Source: Streptomyces sp. NBC_00249 (GTDB lineage: Bacteria > Actinomycetota > Actinomycetes > Streptomycetales > Streptomycetaceae). From it: 64,000 nt of DNA. The position numbers and the translations under genes were made by a program. The stretch spans positions 930,001-994,000 of the forward strand of contig NZ_JAPEMV010000001.1 of the NCBI RefSeq assembly GCF_026342355.1, read 5' to 3'. This document shows, in pieces, positions 50,485 to 59,109 of this stretch. Each line of letters begins with the position of its first letter. The first letter of the stretch is position 1. The notes under the pieces were generated by a model. It was given only the letters and a program-made list of their open reading frames with translations. It searched no databases and was not told the DNA's origin.

Positions 50485-50949
50485 ATGAGCACCCCTTCAC
50501 CCGCTCGTCTCTCCGAGGCGCTGCCCGCCGACTGCCGCTCCCGTCTGATGGAACTGGCCCGAGAGGTCAACTTCGACGAGGGGGCCCATCTCTTTCGCGA
50601 GGGTGGCCACGCCGACCGGTTCTGGATCGTCCGGTCCGGAACCGTGACCTTGGACGTCCACGTGCCCGGGCGGCGCGCCGCCGTCATCGAGAGCCTCGGC
50701 GCCGGCCAGCTGGTCGGCTGCTCGTGGCTCTTCAAGCCCTACTCCTGGCGTCTGGGTGCGGAGGCGATGACGCCCGTCCGCGCGTACGAGTTCGACGCGG
50801 CACGCGTACGGACGCTGATGGATACTGACGCCGCCTTCGGCTCTGCCCTGGGCCACTGGGTCGGGCAGGTCCTCGCCAACCGGCTGCAGGCCGCCCGCGT
50901 GCGCCTTCTCGACTTGTACGCGCCCTATGGCAGCGGCAGCTTCCTCTGA
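50485..50949 (+). CDS. Cyclic-nucleotide-binding (Crp/Fnr-like) protein without DNA-binding domain
   Basis: The 154-aa protein is a cNMP-binding beta-roll: LAREVNFDEGAHLFREGGHA, DRFWIVRSGTVTLDVHVPGR, VIESLGAGQLVGCSWLFKPY and AYEFDAARVRTLMDTDAAFG. It then ends after a C-helix-like segment (LANRLQAARVRLLDLYAPYG) without the helix-turn-helix of Crp. AGGAGG precedes ATG 50485. It may sense a small ligand or gas and act by protein contact. Between the operator-like palindrome and a CBS-BON gene (26 bp) it is probably co-transcribed with the latter. Confidence 0.85.
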   Translation: MSTPSPARLSEALPADCRSRLMELAREVNFDEGAHLFREGGHADRFWIVRSGTVTLDVHVPGRRAAVIESLGAGQLVGCSWLFKPYSWRLGAEAMTPVRAYEFDAARVRTLMDTDAAFGSALGHWVGQVLANRLQAARVRLLDLYAPYGSGSFL

Positions 50950-50975
50950 TCGTCCGTACGCCGAAGGAGCCGGTC

Positions 50976-51614
50976 ATGCCCGCATCCCGCTACACCGTCA
51001 GTGACGTCATGACGCACACCGCCGTCGCCATCGGCCGCGAGGCTTCCTACAAGGAGATCGTCGAGCTGATGCACCAGTGGAAGGTCAGCGCGGTCCCCGT
51101 CCTGGAAGGCGAGGGCCGGGTCGTCGGCGTCGTCTCCGAGGCGGACCTGCTGCCGAAAGAGGAGTTCCGGCGTACGGACCCCGCGCTGCCCGAGCAGCTG
51201 GAGGAAGCGTCGAAGGCCGGCGCGGTGCTGGCCGAGGAGCTGATGTCGAGCCCGGCGATCACCGTGCACCCTGACGCGCCCGTCGCCGAAGCCGCAAGGA
51301 TCATGGCGCGCAAGCACGTCAAGCGCCTGCCCGTGGTGAACGCGCTCGACATGCTGGAAGGCGTGGTCAGCCGCAGCGACCTCCTCAAGGTGTTCCTGCG
51401 GCCCGACGAGGAGCTCGAAGAGGAGATCCGCCAGACCGTGCTCACCGAGCTCGTACCCGGCATGACCTTGGACTTCGCCGTACAGGACGGCGTCGTCACT
51501 CTGCGCGGCCCGCTGCGGGACCGGGCCTTGGTCCCCCTGCTCGCACGGGCGATCCGCGCGGTCGAGGGCATCGTGGACGTCCGGATGGAGCTGGAAAGCA
51601 CCATCGCTGCCTAA
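50976..51614 (+). CDS. CBS-BON domain protein
   Basis: The 212-aa protein has two CBS repeats (VSDVMTHTAVAIGREASYKE; ELMSSPAITVHPDAPVAEAA with HVKRLPVVNALDMLEGVVSR) and a BON domain (about 148-210, with DFAVQDGVVTLRGPLRDRAL). It is one of four paralogues in the cluster (also at 59110, 60951, 61567). CBS pairs bind AMP/ATP-type ligands and BON domains often bind phospholipid or partner proteins. Such proteins belong to DosR-type regulons (Rv2626c is a CBS protein). ATG 50976 has AAGGAG upstream. Confidence 0.88.
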   Translation: MPASRYTVSDVMTHTAVAIGREASYKEIVELMHQWKVSAVPVLEGEGRVVGVVSEADLLPKEEFRRTDPALPEQLEEASKAGAVLAEELMSSPAITVHPDAPVAEAARIMARKHVKRLPVVNALDMLEGVVSRSDLLKVFLRPDEELEEEIRQTVLTELVPGMTLDFAVQDGVVTLRGPLRDRALVPLLARAIRAVEGIVDVRMELESTIAA

Positions 51615-51704
51615 CGAGCCGTCTCGTCGGCCACGGGTGCATTGCGCCTCTTCCTGAGACAATTCGGAGGGAAATGCACAGCACGGACCGAGCCAGGGGC
51701 GATC

Positions 51705-52394
51705 ATGTCCGAGGATCCGACCATGTCCGCCGGGGCGCCTATCAAGGTGTTCCTCCTCGATGACCACGAGGTGGTCCGGCGCGGGCTGCGGGACCTCTTG
51801 GACGCAGAGCCGGACATCACGGTCGTAGGCGCAGCCGGAACGGCCGAGCAGGCTCTCGCCCGCGGGCCGGCGCTCCGTCCGGACGTCGCCGTACTTGACG
51901 TGCGGCTACCCGACAGCGACGGCATTACCGTCTGCCGCGAGCTGCGCTCGCGCATGCCGGGCCTGGCCTGTTTGATGCTGACCTCGTTCGACGACGAGGA
52001 CGCCCTCTTGGACGCGATCATGGCAGGGGCTTCCGGCTACGTCCTGAAGCAGATCAAGGGCACCGACCTGGTCTCGGCCGTACGCACCGTCGCCACCGGC
52101 CAGTCCATGCTGGACCCTGCGACCACCGCCCGCCTGATGCACTCCCTGCGGGACCCGGAGTCGGCGAAGGCGCCGGAGGACGCCCGCCTGGCGGCTCTGT
52201 CCGAACGGGAGCAGGCCGTCCTGGACCTCATCGGCGAGGGCCTCACCAACCGGCAGATCGCCAAACAGCTCTACCTGTCGGAGAAGACGGTCAAGAACCA
52301 CATCTCACGGCTCCTGGGCAAGCTCGGAGTGGAGCGGCGGGTCCAGGCGGCCGTGATCGCCGCCCAAGTGCACGAGCACGACGCCGGCAAGTAG
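51705..52394 (+). CDS. DevR/DosR-type response regulator (NarL/FixJ family)
   Basis: The 229-aa protein has a receiver domain (FLLDDHEVVRRGLRDLL, phosphoacceptor Asp65 in VAVLDVRLPDSDG, LTSFDDEDALLDAIMAGASG) and a LuxR-type HTH at about 165-220 (SEREQAVLDLIGEGLTNRQI; LSEKTVKNHISRLLGKLGV). Its LTSFDDEDAL and LKQIKGTDLV segments are characteristic of DevR. ATG 51705 has AGGGG upstream; ATG 51723 is also possible. The DevS-type kinase gene is encoded convergently 18 bp away, so the pair is adjacent but not one operon. Resembles Streptomyces OsdR. Confidence 0.92.
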   Translation: MSEDPTMSAGAPIKVFLLDDHEVVRRGLRDLLDAEPDITVVGAAGTAEQALARGPALRPDVAVLDVRLPDSDGITVCRELRSRMPGLACLMLTSFDDEDALLDAIMAGASGYVLKQIKGTDLVSAVRTVATGQSMLDPATTARLMHSLRDPESAKAPEDARLAALSEREQAVLDLIGEGLTNRQIAKQLYLSEKTVKNHISRLLGKLGVERRVQAAVIAAQVHEHDAGK

Positions 52395-52412
52395 CAGGTA
52401 CACCGACGACGG

Positions 52413-54143
52413 TCAGCGCGGTGGCGGGACCAGAGGTACCTGCCACTCCAGGCGAGTGCCCCGCTCCCCATCGCCCCGCGCCGCGGCCTGCATCTGGCCG
52501 CTGAGCCTTTCGGCACGCTCTGCCAGGTTCCGCAGTCCGCTGCGCCGACCGCCCGCAGGCAGGCCGACGCCGTTATCGGTCACGATGACCGTCAGGTTCC
52601 CGTCGGCCGCGACGATCGAGACCTCTGCCCGCGTGGCCTCGGCATGGCGGGCGACGTTGCTGAGGGCTTCCCCCACCACGGCGAGGGCCTCGTCCGCGAC
52701 GGCCGACGGTACGTCGGTGTCGATCAGCCCCTCCACACGCAGGGCCGGGGCGAAGCCGAGGGCCGCCGAGGCCTCATCCAGGGCCTGGGCCAGGCGGGAG
52801 CGCATCTTGGATGCCTCACCGGGGGCCTCGTGCTCGCGGAGTCCGAAGATGGTCGATCGGATGATCTTGATGGTGGCGTCGAGGTCGTCCACGGCGCGCG
52901 CGAGGCGTTCGGATGCCTGGGGGTGGTCGACGAAGCGCTGGGCGCTCTGGAGGGTCATGCCGGTGGCGAAGAGGCGCTGGATGGCCAGGTCGTGCAGGTC
53001 GCGGGCGATGCGGTCGTGGTCCTCCAGCAGGCTCATCTGCTCGGCGTCGTGGCGCCGGTCGGCAAGCTCCAGTGCCAGGGCGGCCTGGCCCGCGAATCCC
53101 GGAAGCGCGGCGATCTCCGCGGTGGCGAACACGGGGCGACCGTGCCGACGGGCGAGCATCAGGACGCCCCTGAGTTTTTCCTTGGTGCCGACGGTGACGG
53201 CCACGGCCGGGCCGAACCCCTTCCACCGCTCGGGTTGCACGGTGACGCGCTCGTCGGTCGCCATGTCGGGGACTGTGATGAGGCCATTGCGGGCCAGCGC
53301 GGCCTCGGCGAGAGTGCCCTGCGTACTGGGCAGGACGATCCCGCGGTGCGCCTCTGCTCCCTCTCCTAGGGCGAGGGAGCCTCGCAGTTCACCACCCGAG
53401 CCGAGCAGGTAGAAAACGCCCATGTCCGCGCTGGTGATGTCCTTGGCCCGCTCCAGCATGCCCTCGAGGACCTCGTCCTCGGGCGCTCCGGAGAGCAGGG
53501 CGCTGGTGATGTCGGAGCTGGCCTCCAGCCAGCGCTCGCGCAACCGGACCTCCTCGAAGAGCCGGGCGTTTTCGATGGCGATGCCGGCCGCGACGGCGAG
53601 GGTGGACAGGACCGCTTCGTCCTCGGCGTCGAACTCGGCGCCGCCGCGCTTCTCGGTCAGATAGAGGTTGCCGAAGACCTCCTCGCGAATGCGGATCGGG
53701 ACACCGAGGAAGGAGTGCATCGGCGGGTGGTGGTCAGGGAACCCGTACGAGGCCGGGTGCTCGGACAGCTCCGACAGCCGCAACGGTTCGGGATGGCGGA
53801 TCAGCTCGCCGAGGATGCCGTGGCCGGAGGGCAGGTCTCCGATCTGTGCGCGGAGGTCGTCGCTGATGCCGACGGGAAGGAACTCGGCCAGCTTCTTGTC
53901 GTTCCCGATGACTCCGAGGGCCCCGTACTCGGCGTCCACGAGCACCACGGCGGCCTCGACGATGCCGTGCAGCACCTGCGGCAGATCGAGTTCCCGGCCC
54001 ACGGACATGACGGCCTCGAGCAGACCGTTCAGCCGGTCGCGGGTGCCCCTGACCTCGTCGATCCGCACCTGCAACTCATCCAGCAGTTCGTCGAGCCGCA
54101 ATCGAGGAACACCGCTCCGGGTGGGCTGTTCCCCTGTGCTCAT
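52413..54143 (-). CDS. DevS/DosS-type GAF sensor histidine kinase
   Basis: The 576-aa protein starts at ATG 54143 behind GGAGG. Two GAF domains (about 45-195 and 215-365), then HisKA_3 with His384 in RIARDLHDLAIQRLFATG, and a HATPase_c domain (VVGEALSNVARHAEA; VTDNGVGLPAGGRRSGLRN). Order and length match mycobacterial DosS/DosT and Streptomyces OsdK. The first GAF has GFPDHHPPMHSFLGVPIRIR and FGNLYLTEKRGG, the typical segments of DosS GAF-A, which binds haem and senses O2, NO or CO; haem binding here is inferred. Partner is the response regulator at 51705. Confidence 0.92.
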   Translation of the reverse strand: MSTGEQPTRSGVPRLRLDELLDELQVRIDEVRGTRDRLNGLLEAVMSVGRELDLPQVLHGIVEAAVVLVDAEYGALGVIGNDKKLAEFLPVGISDDLRAQIGDLPSGHGILGELIRHPEPLRLSELSEHPASYGFPDHHPPMHSFLGVPIRIREEVFGNLYLTEKRGGAEFDAEDEAVLSTLAVAAGIAIENARLFEEVRLRERWLEASSDITSALLSGAPEDEVLEGMLERAKDITSADMGVFYLLGSGGELRGSLALGEGAEAHRGIVLPSTQGTLAEAALARNGLITVPDMATDERVTVQPERWKGFGPAVAVTVGTKEKLRGVLMLARRHGRPVFATAEIAALPGFAGQAALALELADRRHDAEQMSLLEDHDRIARDLHDLAIQRLFATGMTLQSAQRFVDHPQASERLARAVDDLDATIKIIRSTIFGLREHEAPGEASKMRSRLAQALDEASAALGFAPALRVEGLIDTDVPSAVADEALAVVGEALSNVARHAEATRAEVSIVAADGNLTVIVTDNGVGLPAGGRRSGLRNLAERAERLSGQMQAAARGDGERGTRLEWQVPLVPPPR

Positions 54144-54222
54144 GCCCACCTCCGGCCGGAAGCGATGGCGAGATGGCCATCACTTCCACGGTATCTCCGG
54201 CCGGGGGGCCCGGCCTTCCCAC

Positions 54223-54501
54223 TCAGCAGGAGGCGACTGCCCCGCTCGGCCTCTCCTCGTGCCGCGGCGTACCGGGTTCGTCATGCAGATGCCGGACGTG
54301 GGCGTCCGGGCCGGGGAAGAACACGCTGGTGCGGCCGGTATCGGACCAGCGGACGTCGTACGGAGGGGTGCCGTCCTCATGGTGCAGGGCGATGACTTCT
54401 CCGTCACGGCCCGGCGTTCCGACCGTGGGGCCGCCCACGACGATCTGGTCGCCCACCTCGGCGTGGACCCCGTGCCCGTGGGCAAGCGGATTCGCGTTCA
54501 T
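54223..54501 (-). CDS. DUF1918 domain protein
   Basis: The 92-aa protein contains the DUF1918 barrel: VHAEVGDQIVVGGPTVGTPG, RDGEVIALHHEDGTPPYDVR and WSDTGRTSVFFPGPDAHV. Such proteins are frequent in Streptomyces stress clusters. ATG 54501 has AAAGG at 7 nt; ATG 54507 overlaps the stop of the P-type ATPase gene (ATGA), so translation is probably coupled. Last gene of the USP-USP-ATPase operon. Confidence 0.82.
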   Translation of the reverse strand: MNANPLAHGHGVHAEVGDQIVVGGPTVGTPGRDGEVIALHHEDGTPPYDVRWSDTGRTSVFFPGPDAHVRHLHDEPGTPRHEERPSGAVASC

Positions 54502-54503
54502 GA

Positions 54504-57080
54504 TCATGCCTTTCTGTGGAATGCGCCTCGCAGGAGCCGGGCGGCGACGAATGCCGCGAGGGCTGCCGCGGTGGCGAGCCCTGTGCCGGCCCAGCCCACC
54601 GGCTGGGTGTCCAGCAGCGACTGCAGAGTGGGAACGTGCAGGGCGGCCATCGCAAGGAAGGCGGAGGCCACCACGGAGGCGGGGAGGAAGAGGTTCTGGG
54701 TGGTGAGCAGCCGGGCCCGCAGGCCCAGGGCCACGCCCAGCTGGGCGCCGAGCAGAGACAGGAAAAGCACGCTCTGCCAGGGCAGGCCATGGGTGCGCGC
54801 GGCGATTCCGGCGATCAGGCTGAACGCTGTCACGGCCGCGGCGAGGATGAGGAGGCGTTGCCACACGCCGGCGGCCAGGATGTGCTGTCCGGGCGGCCGG
54901 GGCGGGCGCCGCATGGCTTCTGGTGCGGCCGGTTCGGCGCCCATGGCAACGCCGGTCAGGCCGTGTGTGAGGAGGTTGATCCACAGGATCTGCCCCGCCC
55001 GAAGAGGGAGGGCGAGGCCGAGGAGGGGGCCCGCCAGCATCACTAGGATCTCGGCGGTTCCGCCGGCCATGGCGTAGACGAGGAAGCGTCGGATGTTGTC
55101 GTAGACGCGGCGGCCTTCCTCGACGGCCGTGACCACGGTGGAGAGCTCGTCGTCCGTGAGGACGAGGTCGGCGGCCTGGCGGGCCACCTCGGTGCCGCGG
55201 GCGCCCATGGCGACGCCGATGTCGGCCTGGTGGAGGGCGGGGCCGTCGTTGACGCCGTCCCCGGTCATGGCGGTCACGGCGCCGTGGGCACGCCAGGCGT
55301 GGATGATGTCCAGTTTCTGCTGTGGATCGGTCCGGGCGAAGACGCGGACCGCGGTCAGGTCGGTGTCCGGTGCTGCGGCCAGCTCGGGTCCGGTGACGAC
55401 CGCATCAGCGGGACCGTCGTCGACGAGGCCGATGCGTACGGCTATGGCGTGGGCGGTCGCGGGGTGGTCGCCGGTGATCATGATCGGGGTGATGCCGGCG
55501 GCGCGGCAGGCTGCCAAGGTGGCCGCGGCTGCCGCTTTCGGCGGATCGCTGATGGCGATCAGGCCGAGAAGGCTCAGTCCGTGCTCCGCCTCGGCGGCGG
55601 GCGGACTCCACTGGAGCCGTTCGGCGCCAGCCACTGCCAGGACCCTGAATCCGTGCGCGGCCAGCCGGGCAGCCTGCAGGCGAGCTTGCTCCAGGACCTC
55701 GGGCGGCTCGGTGAGCACCGTGGGAGCCAGGACAGCCTCGGGCGCCCCCTTGAGGCAGACCAGGACGTTGCCGTCGGGCAGGTGGTGGAGGGTGGTCATC
55801 CGTTTGCGCAGGCTGTCGAACGGTGCTTCTCCGATCCGGGGGCAGGCCCGGTGGAGCTCGGCGTGGCTCGGGCAGCCGGCCTTGGCGGCGGCCGCCAGCA
55901 GTGCGGCTTCCATGGGATCGCCCACGGCCGTCCACCCGTCGGAACCGCTCTGGGGCGGTTTCAGGCTCGCGTCGTTGCACAGGGCTGCCGTGGTCAGCAG
56001 CTCCTGGAGAGGGCGGAGTTGCTCGGGTGTCAGGGAGCGTCCGGCGCGGGTCAGGGCTCCGTGGGGTTCGTATCCGCTGCCGGACACGTCCACGTTTCCC
56101 GACGGCGTCCACACGTGCTGGACGACCATGCGGCCCTCGGTGAGCGTGCCGGTCTTGTCCGTGGCCAGCACGCTCACCGAGCCCAGCGTTTCGACCGCCG
56201 GCAGGCGTCGGATCAGGGCGCCCCGGGCCGCCATGCGGCGGGCTCCGAGGGCGAGGGCGAGGGTGACTACGGCGGGCAGGGACTCGGGCACCGCAGCGAC
56301 GGCCAGGCTGATGGCGGTGACCGCCATCGTGCTCACGCCGAGGCCGCGTACGAGGCCCAGGGCGAAGAAGAGCACGCACAGGGCGAGGGTGGCGGCGGCC
56401 AGGACGCGGCCGAGGGAGGCGAGGCGGCGCTGGAGCGGGGTCGGCCCGTGGTCTCCGTCGAGGAGCGCCGCGATCCGGCCGAGGGCGCTGGCGGATCCTG
56501 TGGCCGTGGCGGTCGCGACACCCCGACCGCGCACCACGACGGTGCCGGCGCTGACCGTGTCGCGCGCGGTCTTGGCGACGGGTTCCGATTCGCCGGTCAG
56601 CATCGACTCGTCAATCAGGAGGGCTGACGCCTCCGTGAGATCGGCGTCCGCAGCAACGATGTCCCCCTCGCCCAACAGCAGGCTGTCACCCGGCACCACG
56701 AGCGCTGCCGACACCTCGTGCGCTTCACCGTCGCGCCGCACCCGGGCATGCGGGGCCGAGAGCGCGGAGAGGGCGGAGACCGCGTGGTCCGCCCGGACTT
56801 CCTGGGTCACTCCCACGGTCGTGTTGAAGACGACCACCAGGCCGATGACGACGGCGTCCGGGTGGTCGCCGATCGCGATAGTCAGGAGTGCGGCACCGAG
56901 CAGCACCATGATCAGCGGATCACGTAGCTGCGCCAGCACCCGACGGTGGAGGGGTGTGGGCGGCGGAGGTGCCACCTCGTTGCGCCCGTAGCGGGCCAGT
57001 CGGCGTTCGGCCTCGGCCCGCGTCAGCCCCGCCGGGGGCAAGGAGCCGACGGACGACGTTTCGATCGCGCGGCTGGTCAT
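54504..57080 (-). CDS. Cation-translocating P-type ATPase (P2-like)
   Basis: The 858-aa protein has the N-terminal cation-ATPase segment (LTRAEAERRLARYGRNEV), the actuator SMLTGESEPVAK, PESLPAVVTLALALGA in M4, the phosphorylation motif DKTGTLT with Asp308, LKGAPE in the N domain and TGDGVNDGPALHQADIGVAM. Ten helices are predicted. Layout is that of Ca2+/Na+-type P2 ATPases such as mycobacterial CtpF, which is part of the DosR regulon. PESLP replaces the usual PEGLP. No heavy-metal CxxC domain. ATG 57080 lies 7 bp after the upstream USP stop; the four genes form one operon. Confidence 0.92.
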   Translation of the reverse strand: MTSRAIETSSVGSLPPAGLTRAEAERRLARYGRNEVAPPPPTPLHRRVLAQLRDPLIMVLLGAALLTIAIGDHPDAVVIGLVVVFNTTVGVTQEVRADHAVSALSALSAPHARVRRDGEAHEVSAALVVPGDSLLLGEGDIVAADADLTEASALLIDESMLTGESEPVAKTARDTVSAGTVVVRGRGVATATATGSASALGRIAALLDGDHGPTPLQRRLASLGRVLAAATLALCVLFFALGLVRGLGVSTMAVTAISLAVAAVPESLPAVVTLALALGARRMAARGALIRRLPAVETLGSVSVLATDKTGTLTEGRMVVQHVWTPSGNVDVSGSGYEPHGALTRAGRSLTPEQLRPLQELLTTAALCNDASLKPPQSGSDGWTAVGDPMEAALLAAAAKAGCPSHAELHRACPRIGEAPFDSLRKRMTTLHHLPDGNVLVCLKGAPEAVLAPTVLTEPPEVLEQARLQAARLAAHGFRVLAVAGAERLQWSPPAAEAEHGLSLLGLIAISDPPKAAAAATLAACRAAGITPIMITGDHPATAHAIAVRIGLVDDGPADAVVTGPELAAAPDTDLTAVRVFARTDPQQKLDIIHAWRAHGAVTAMTGDGVNDGPALHQADIGVAMGARGTEVARQAADLVLTDDELSTVVTAVEEGRRVYDNIRRFLVYAMAGGTAEILVMLAGPLLGLALPLRAGQILWINLLTHGLTGVAMGAEPAAPEAMRRPPRPPGQHILAAGVWQRLLILAAAVTAFSLIAGIAARTHGLPWQSVLFLSLLGAQLGVALGLRARLLTTQNLFLPASVVASAFLAMAALHVPTLQSLLDTQPVGWAGTGLATAAALAAFVAARLLRGAFHRKA

Positions 57081-57087
57081 GGCCGGT

Positions 57088-57951
57088 TCATCCGGTGGGG
57101 ATGGTGATCACCGGGCAGTGCGCGCGGTGCAGGAGGCCGTGGACGACGGATCCGATCCGCATGCCGGTGTAGCCGCCGCGGCCGCGGCGGCCCACGACGA
57201 CGGCCAGGGCGTGCTCGGCTGCCCGGGCCAGTTCCTCGACGGGGTGGCCGGTGAGGACCTCGTGCGTCACATGCACATCCGGGTACTTCTCGGACAGGCT
57301 GGCGGTGGCCTCGGAGAGCAGGGTGCGCTGGGCGCGCAGCGCCACCTCCTCGTCGTCCAGCATGATCAGCGGCGGCTGCCACACGCAGACGACCCGCAGC
57401 GCCGCCCCTCGAAGGTCGGCCTCGTCGAAGGCGAAGGTCAGCGCGGCCGTGGCGGACGCGCTGCCGTCGATACCGGCGACGACATAGGGCGGCTGCTGGC
57501 TGATGTGCTCGGCGTCGCCCACGACGACGACCGGGCAACGGGCCTGGGCGGTGACGGGGACCACGAGGGAGCCGGCGCTGAAGAACTCGGCGGTGCGGCT
57601 CAGGTGCCGGGAACCGAGGACGATCATGCGGGCTTCTCGCGCCGCAGCGCCCAGCACGGGGGCGGGGAAGCCGCTCAGCAGGTCACCGGTGACGGCCACC
57701 TCGGGGTGGCGGTCACGTACCCAGTTGCACGCTTGTTCGAGACGGTCGGATACGGCCTGCCTCAGGGCCGTTTGGCGGGGGGTGTCGTCGACCTGTTGGG
57801 TGTCGTGCTGGGGCGGCACGGCGAGCACCAGGCGCATCGGGAGCCGACGCCGTTGCGCCTCGTCGGCGGCCCAGGCCAGGGCAAGGTGCCAGTCCCTGTC
57901 CGGGTCGATGCCCACGACGATGTCACGGCTTGCTGACGGGTGGCTGGTCAT
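57088..57951 (-). CDS. Universal stress protein, tandem USP domains
   Basis: The 287-aa protein has two UspA folds (about 8-145 and 155-287). The second domain keeps the ATP-binding GRRGRGGYTGMRIGSVVHGL; the first is degenerate (VLGSRHLSRTAEFFSAGS). ATG 57951 overlaps the TGA of the upstream USP gene (ATGA). ATP-binding USPs of this type are abundant in DosR-controlled regions and slow growth in mycobacteria. Confidence 0.92.
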   Translation of the reverse strand: MTSHPSASRDIVVGIDPDRDWHLALAWAADEAQRRRLPMRLVLAVPPQHDTQQVDDTPRQTALRQAVSDRLEQACNWVRDRHPEVAVTGDLLSGFPAPVLGAAAREARMIVLGSRHLSRTAEFFSAGSLVVPVTAQARCPVVVVGDAEHISQQPPYVVAGIDGSASATAALTFAFDEADLRGAALRVVCVWQPPLIMLDDEEVALRAQRTLLSEATASLSEKYPDVHVTHEVLTGHPVEELARAAEHALAVVVGRRGRGGYTGMRIGSVVHGLLHRAHCPVITIPTG

Positions 57952-58856
57952 GACTGGCTCCCGAAGTCGCTGCCGGTCCGAGGAATGAGGAGGACGGGGC
58001 AGTGGGCGTGGTGCAGCAGGCTGTGTGTGGCCTTGCCCAGGTTGGGGGCGAGTCCGAGGGGCCCGGGCACCCGGCGGCCGCCCATGACGAGCAGGTCGGC
58101 GTGGCGGGACGCCTCGACCAGGACGCCGGCCACGGAGATGCTCTTCTCCGCATCGGCCTGTACCTCAAGGTCGGGGAACTCGCTGCGGATCACGTCCGTG
58201 ACGGCCCGCAGGGTCTCTGCGTGCCCGCCGGCGATCTCGTCGACGCCGTCGAGCATGGTGACCACCTCACCGACGGACTGGAGCACGTTCCACACGTGCA
58301 GCAGTCGCAGGGAGGCCTTGTGCAGCTCGGCTTCCCGGGCTGCGTACCGGGTGATCAGGAGGTCGTGTTCGTCGCGGACCGCGGCGAGGACCGTTCCGGT
58401 CTCCTCGGTCCCGTCGATGCCTCGGACGACGATGACGGGTGTCATGGCGATGGCCGCGGTGCCCAGCCCTACCGAGCCGAGCATGAGGGAGTTGAACCCG
58501 CCCAGGCCGCGGTTGCCCACCACGACCGTGCCGTGGAGTCCTCCGGCCCGGTGCAGGGTGTCGACAGCGCCGGCGCGGCTGAATTCGGTGGTCACGGTCA
58601 GCCCGGGGTACTCGGCCGACACGGCCTTCGCCGTGTCGTCCAGGAGCGCCCGGCCGTTGACGCGGACCCGTTCGATGGTCTCCGCGGACAGGTACAAGGC
58701 CCTGCCGTCGGTGTCGGAGCCGTAGACGATGTGCAGGGGACGGTCACGGCGTACGGCCTCCTTGGCCGCCCACAAAGCAGCGACGCGTGCCGACTCCGAG
58801 CCGTCCACGCCGACCGTGACCGAGCTGGTGTCCGGGGTGCGGAAGGTGCTTTCCAC
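57948..58856 (-). CDS. Universal stress protein, tandem USP domains (operon head)
   Basis: The 302-aa protein starts at GTG 58856 behind GGGAGGAA. Domain 1 carries GNRGLGGFNSLMLGSVGLGT, domain 2 MGGRRVPGPLGLAPNLGKAT, close to the G-2x-G-9x-GS/T ATP-binding pattern in the first and altered in the second. It is the first gene of the operon with the second USP, the P-type ATPase and the DUF1918 gene. Three palindromes of the GGGNCC type lie in the 253-bp region upstream. Confidence 0.92.
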   Translation of the reverse strand: MESTFRTPDTSSVTVGVDGSESARVAALWAAKEAVRRDRPLHIVYGSDTDGRALYLSAETIERVRVNGRALLDDTAKAVSAEYPGLTVTTEFSRAGAVDTLHRAGGLHGTVVVGNRGLGGFNSLMLGSVGLGTAAIAMTPVIVVRGIDGTEETGTVLAAVRDEHDLLITRYAAREAELHKASLRLLHVWNVLQSVGEVVTMLDGVDEIAGGHAETLRAVTDVIRSEFPDLEVQADAEKSISVAGVLVEASRHADLLVMGGRRVPGPLGLAPNLGKATHSLLHHAHCPVLLIPRTGSDFGSQS

Positions 58857-58945
58857 GATTCCTCCCAACCGAGAAGCCGATGAGGGACACCACTCACGCT
58901 GGCACCGTCGACGCATCAGGAAGAGGGCCGCCCGGGACCGCCGAC

Positions 58946-58960
58946 GGGACCAAAGGTCCC
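58946..58960. promoter_or_regulatory. Candidate DevR/OsdR-type operator (GGGACCAAAGGTCCC)
   Basis: A perfect inverted repeat GGGACC-AAA-GGTCCC, 90 bp upstream of the USP operon and 150 bp upstream of the CBS-BON gene. It is the best match to the palindrome found at 50411-50425. Confidence 0.6.
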
Positions 58961-58984
58961 CATCGTCCCGGGCTCGGCAGCCCC

Positions 58985-59000
58985 GGGCCCTTGCGGGCCC
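58985..59000. promoter_or_regulatory. Related palindrome (GGGCCC-N4-GGGCCC)
   Basis: Two GGGCCC half-sites separated by TTGC, spacing one base longer than the proposed operator. May be a second, weaker site or a chance GC repeat. Confidence 0.3.
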
Positions 59001-59006
59001 TCGAAC

Positions 59007-59021
59007 GGGACCGTTCGGCCC
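59007..59021. promoter_or_regulatory. Related palindrome (GGGACCGTTCGGCCC)
   Basis: Matches GGGNCC-N3-GGNCCC at all but one fixed position. It lies 89 bp upstream of the CBS-BON gene at 59110. Confidence 0.4.
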
Positions 59022-59109
59022 TCGATTACCGGCAGTCGTCGACGGATGGTGGGGGCACACCCCACACCGGACATCAGCCTCGCGCGACAGGGCGGAGCAG
59101 GAGGGCCTC

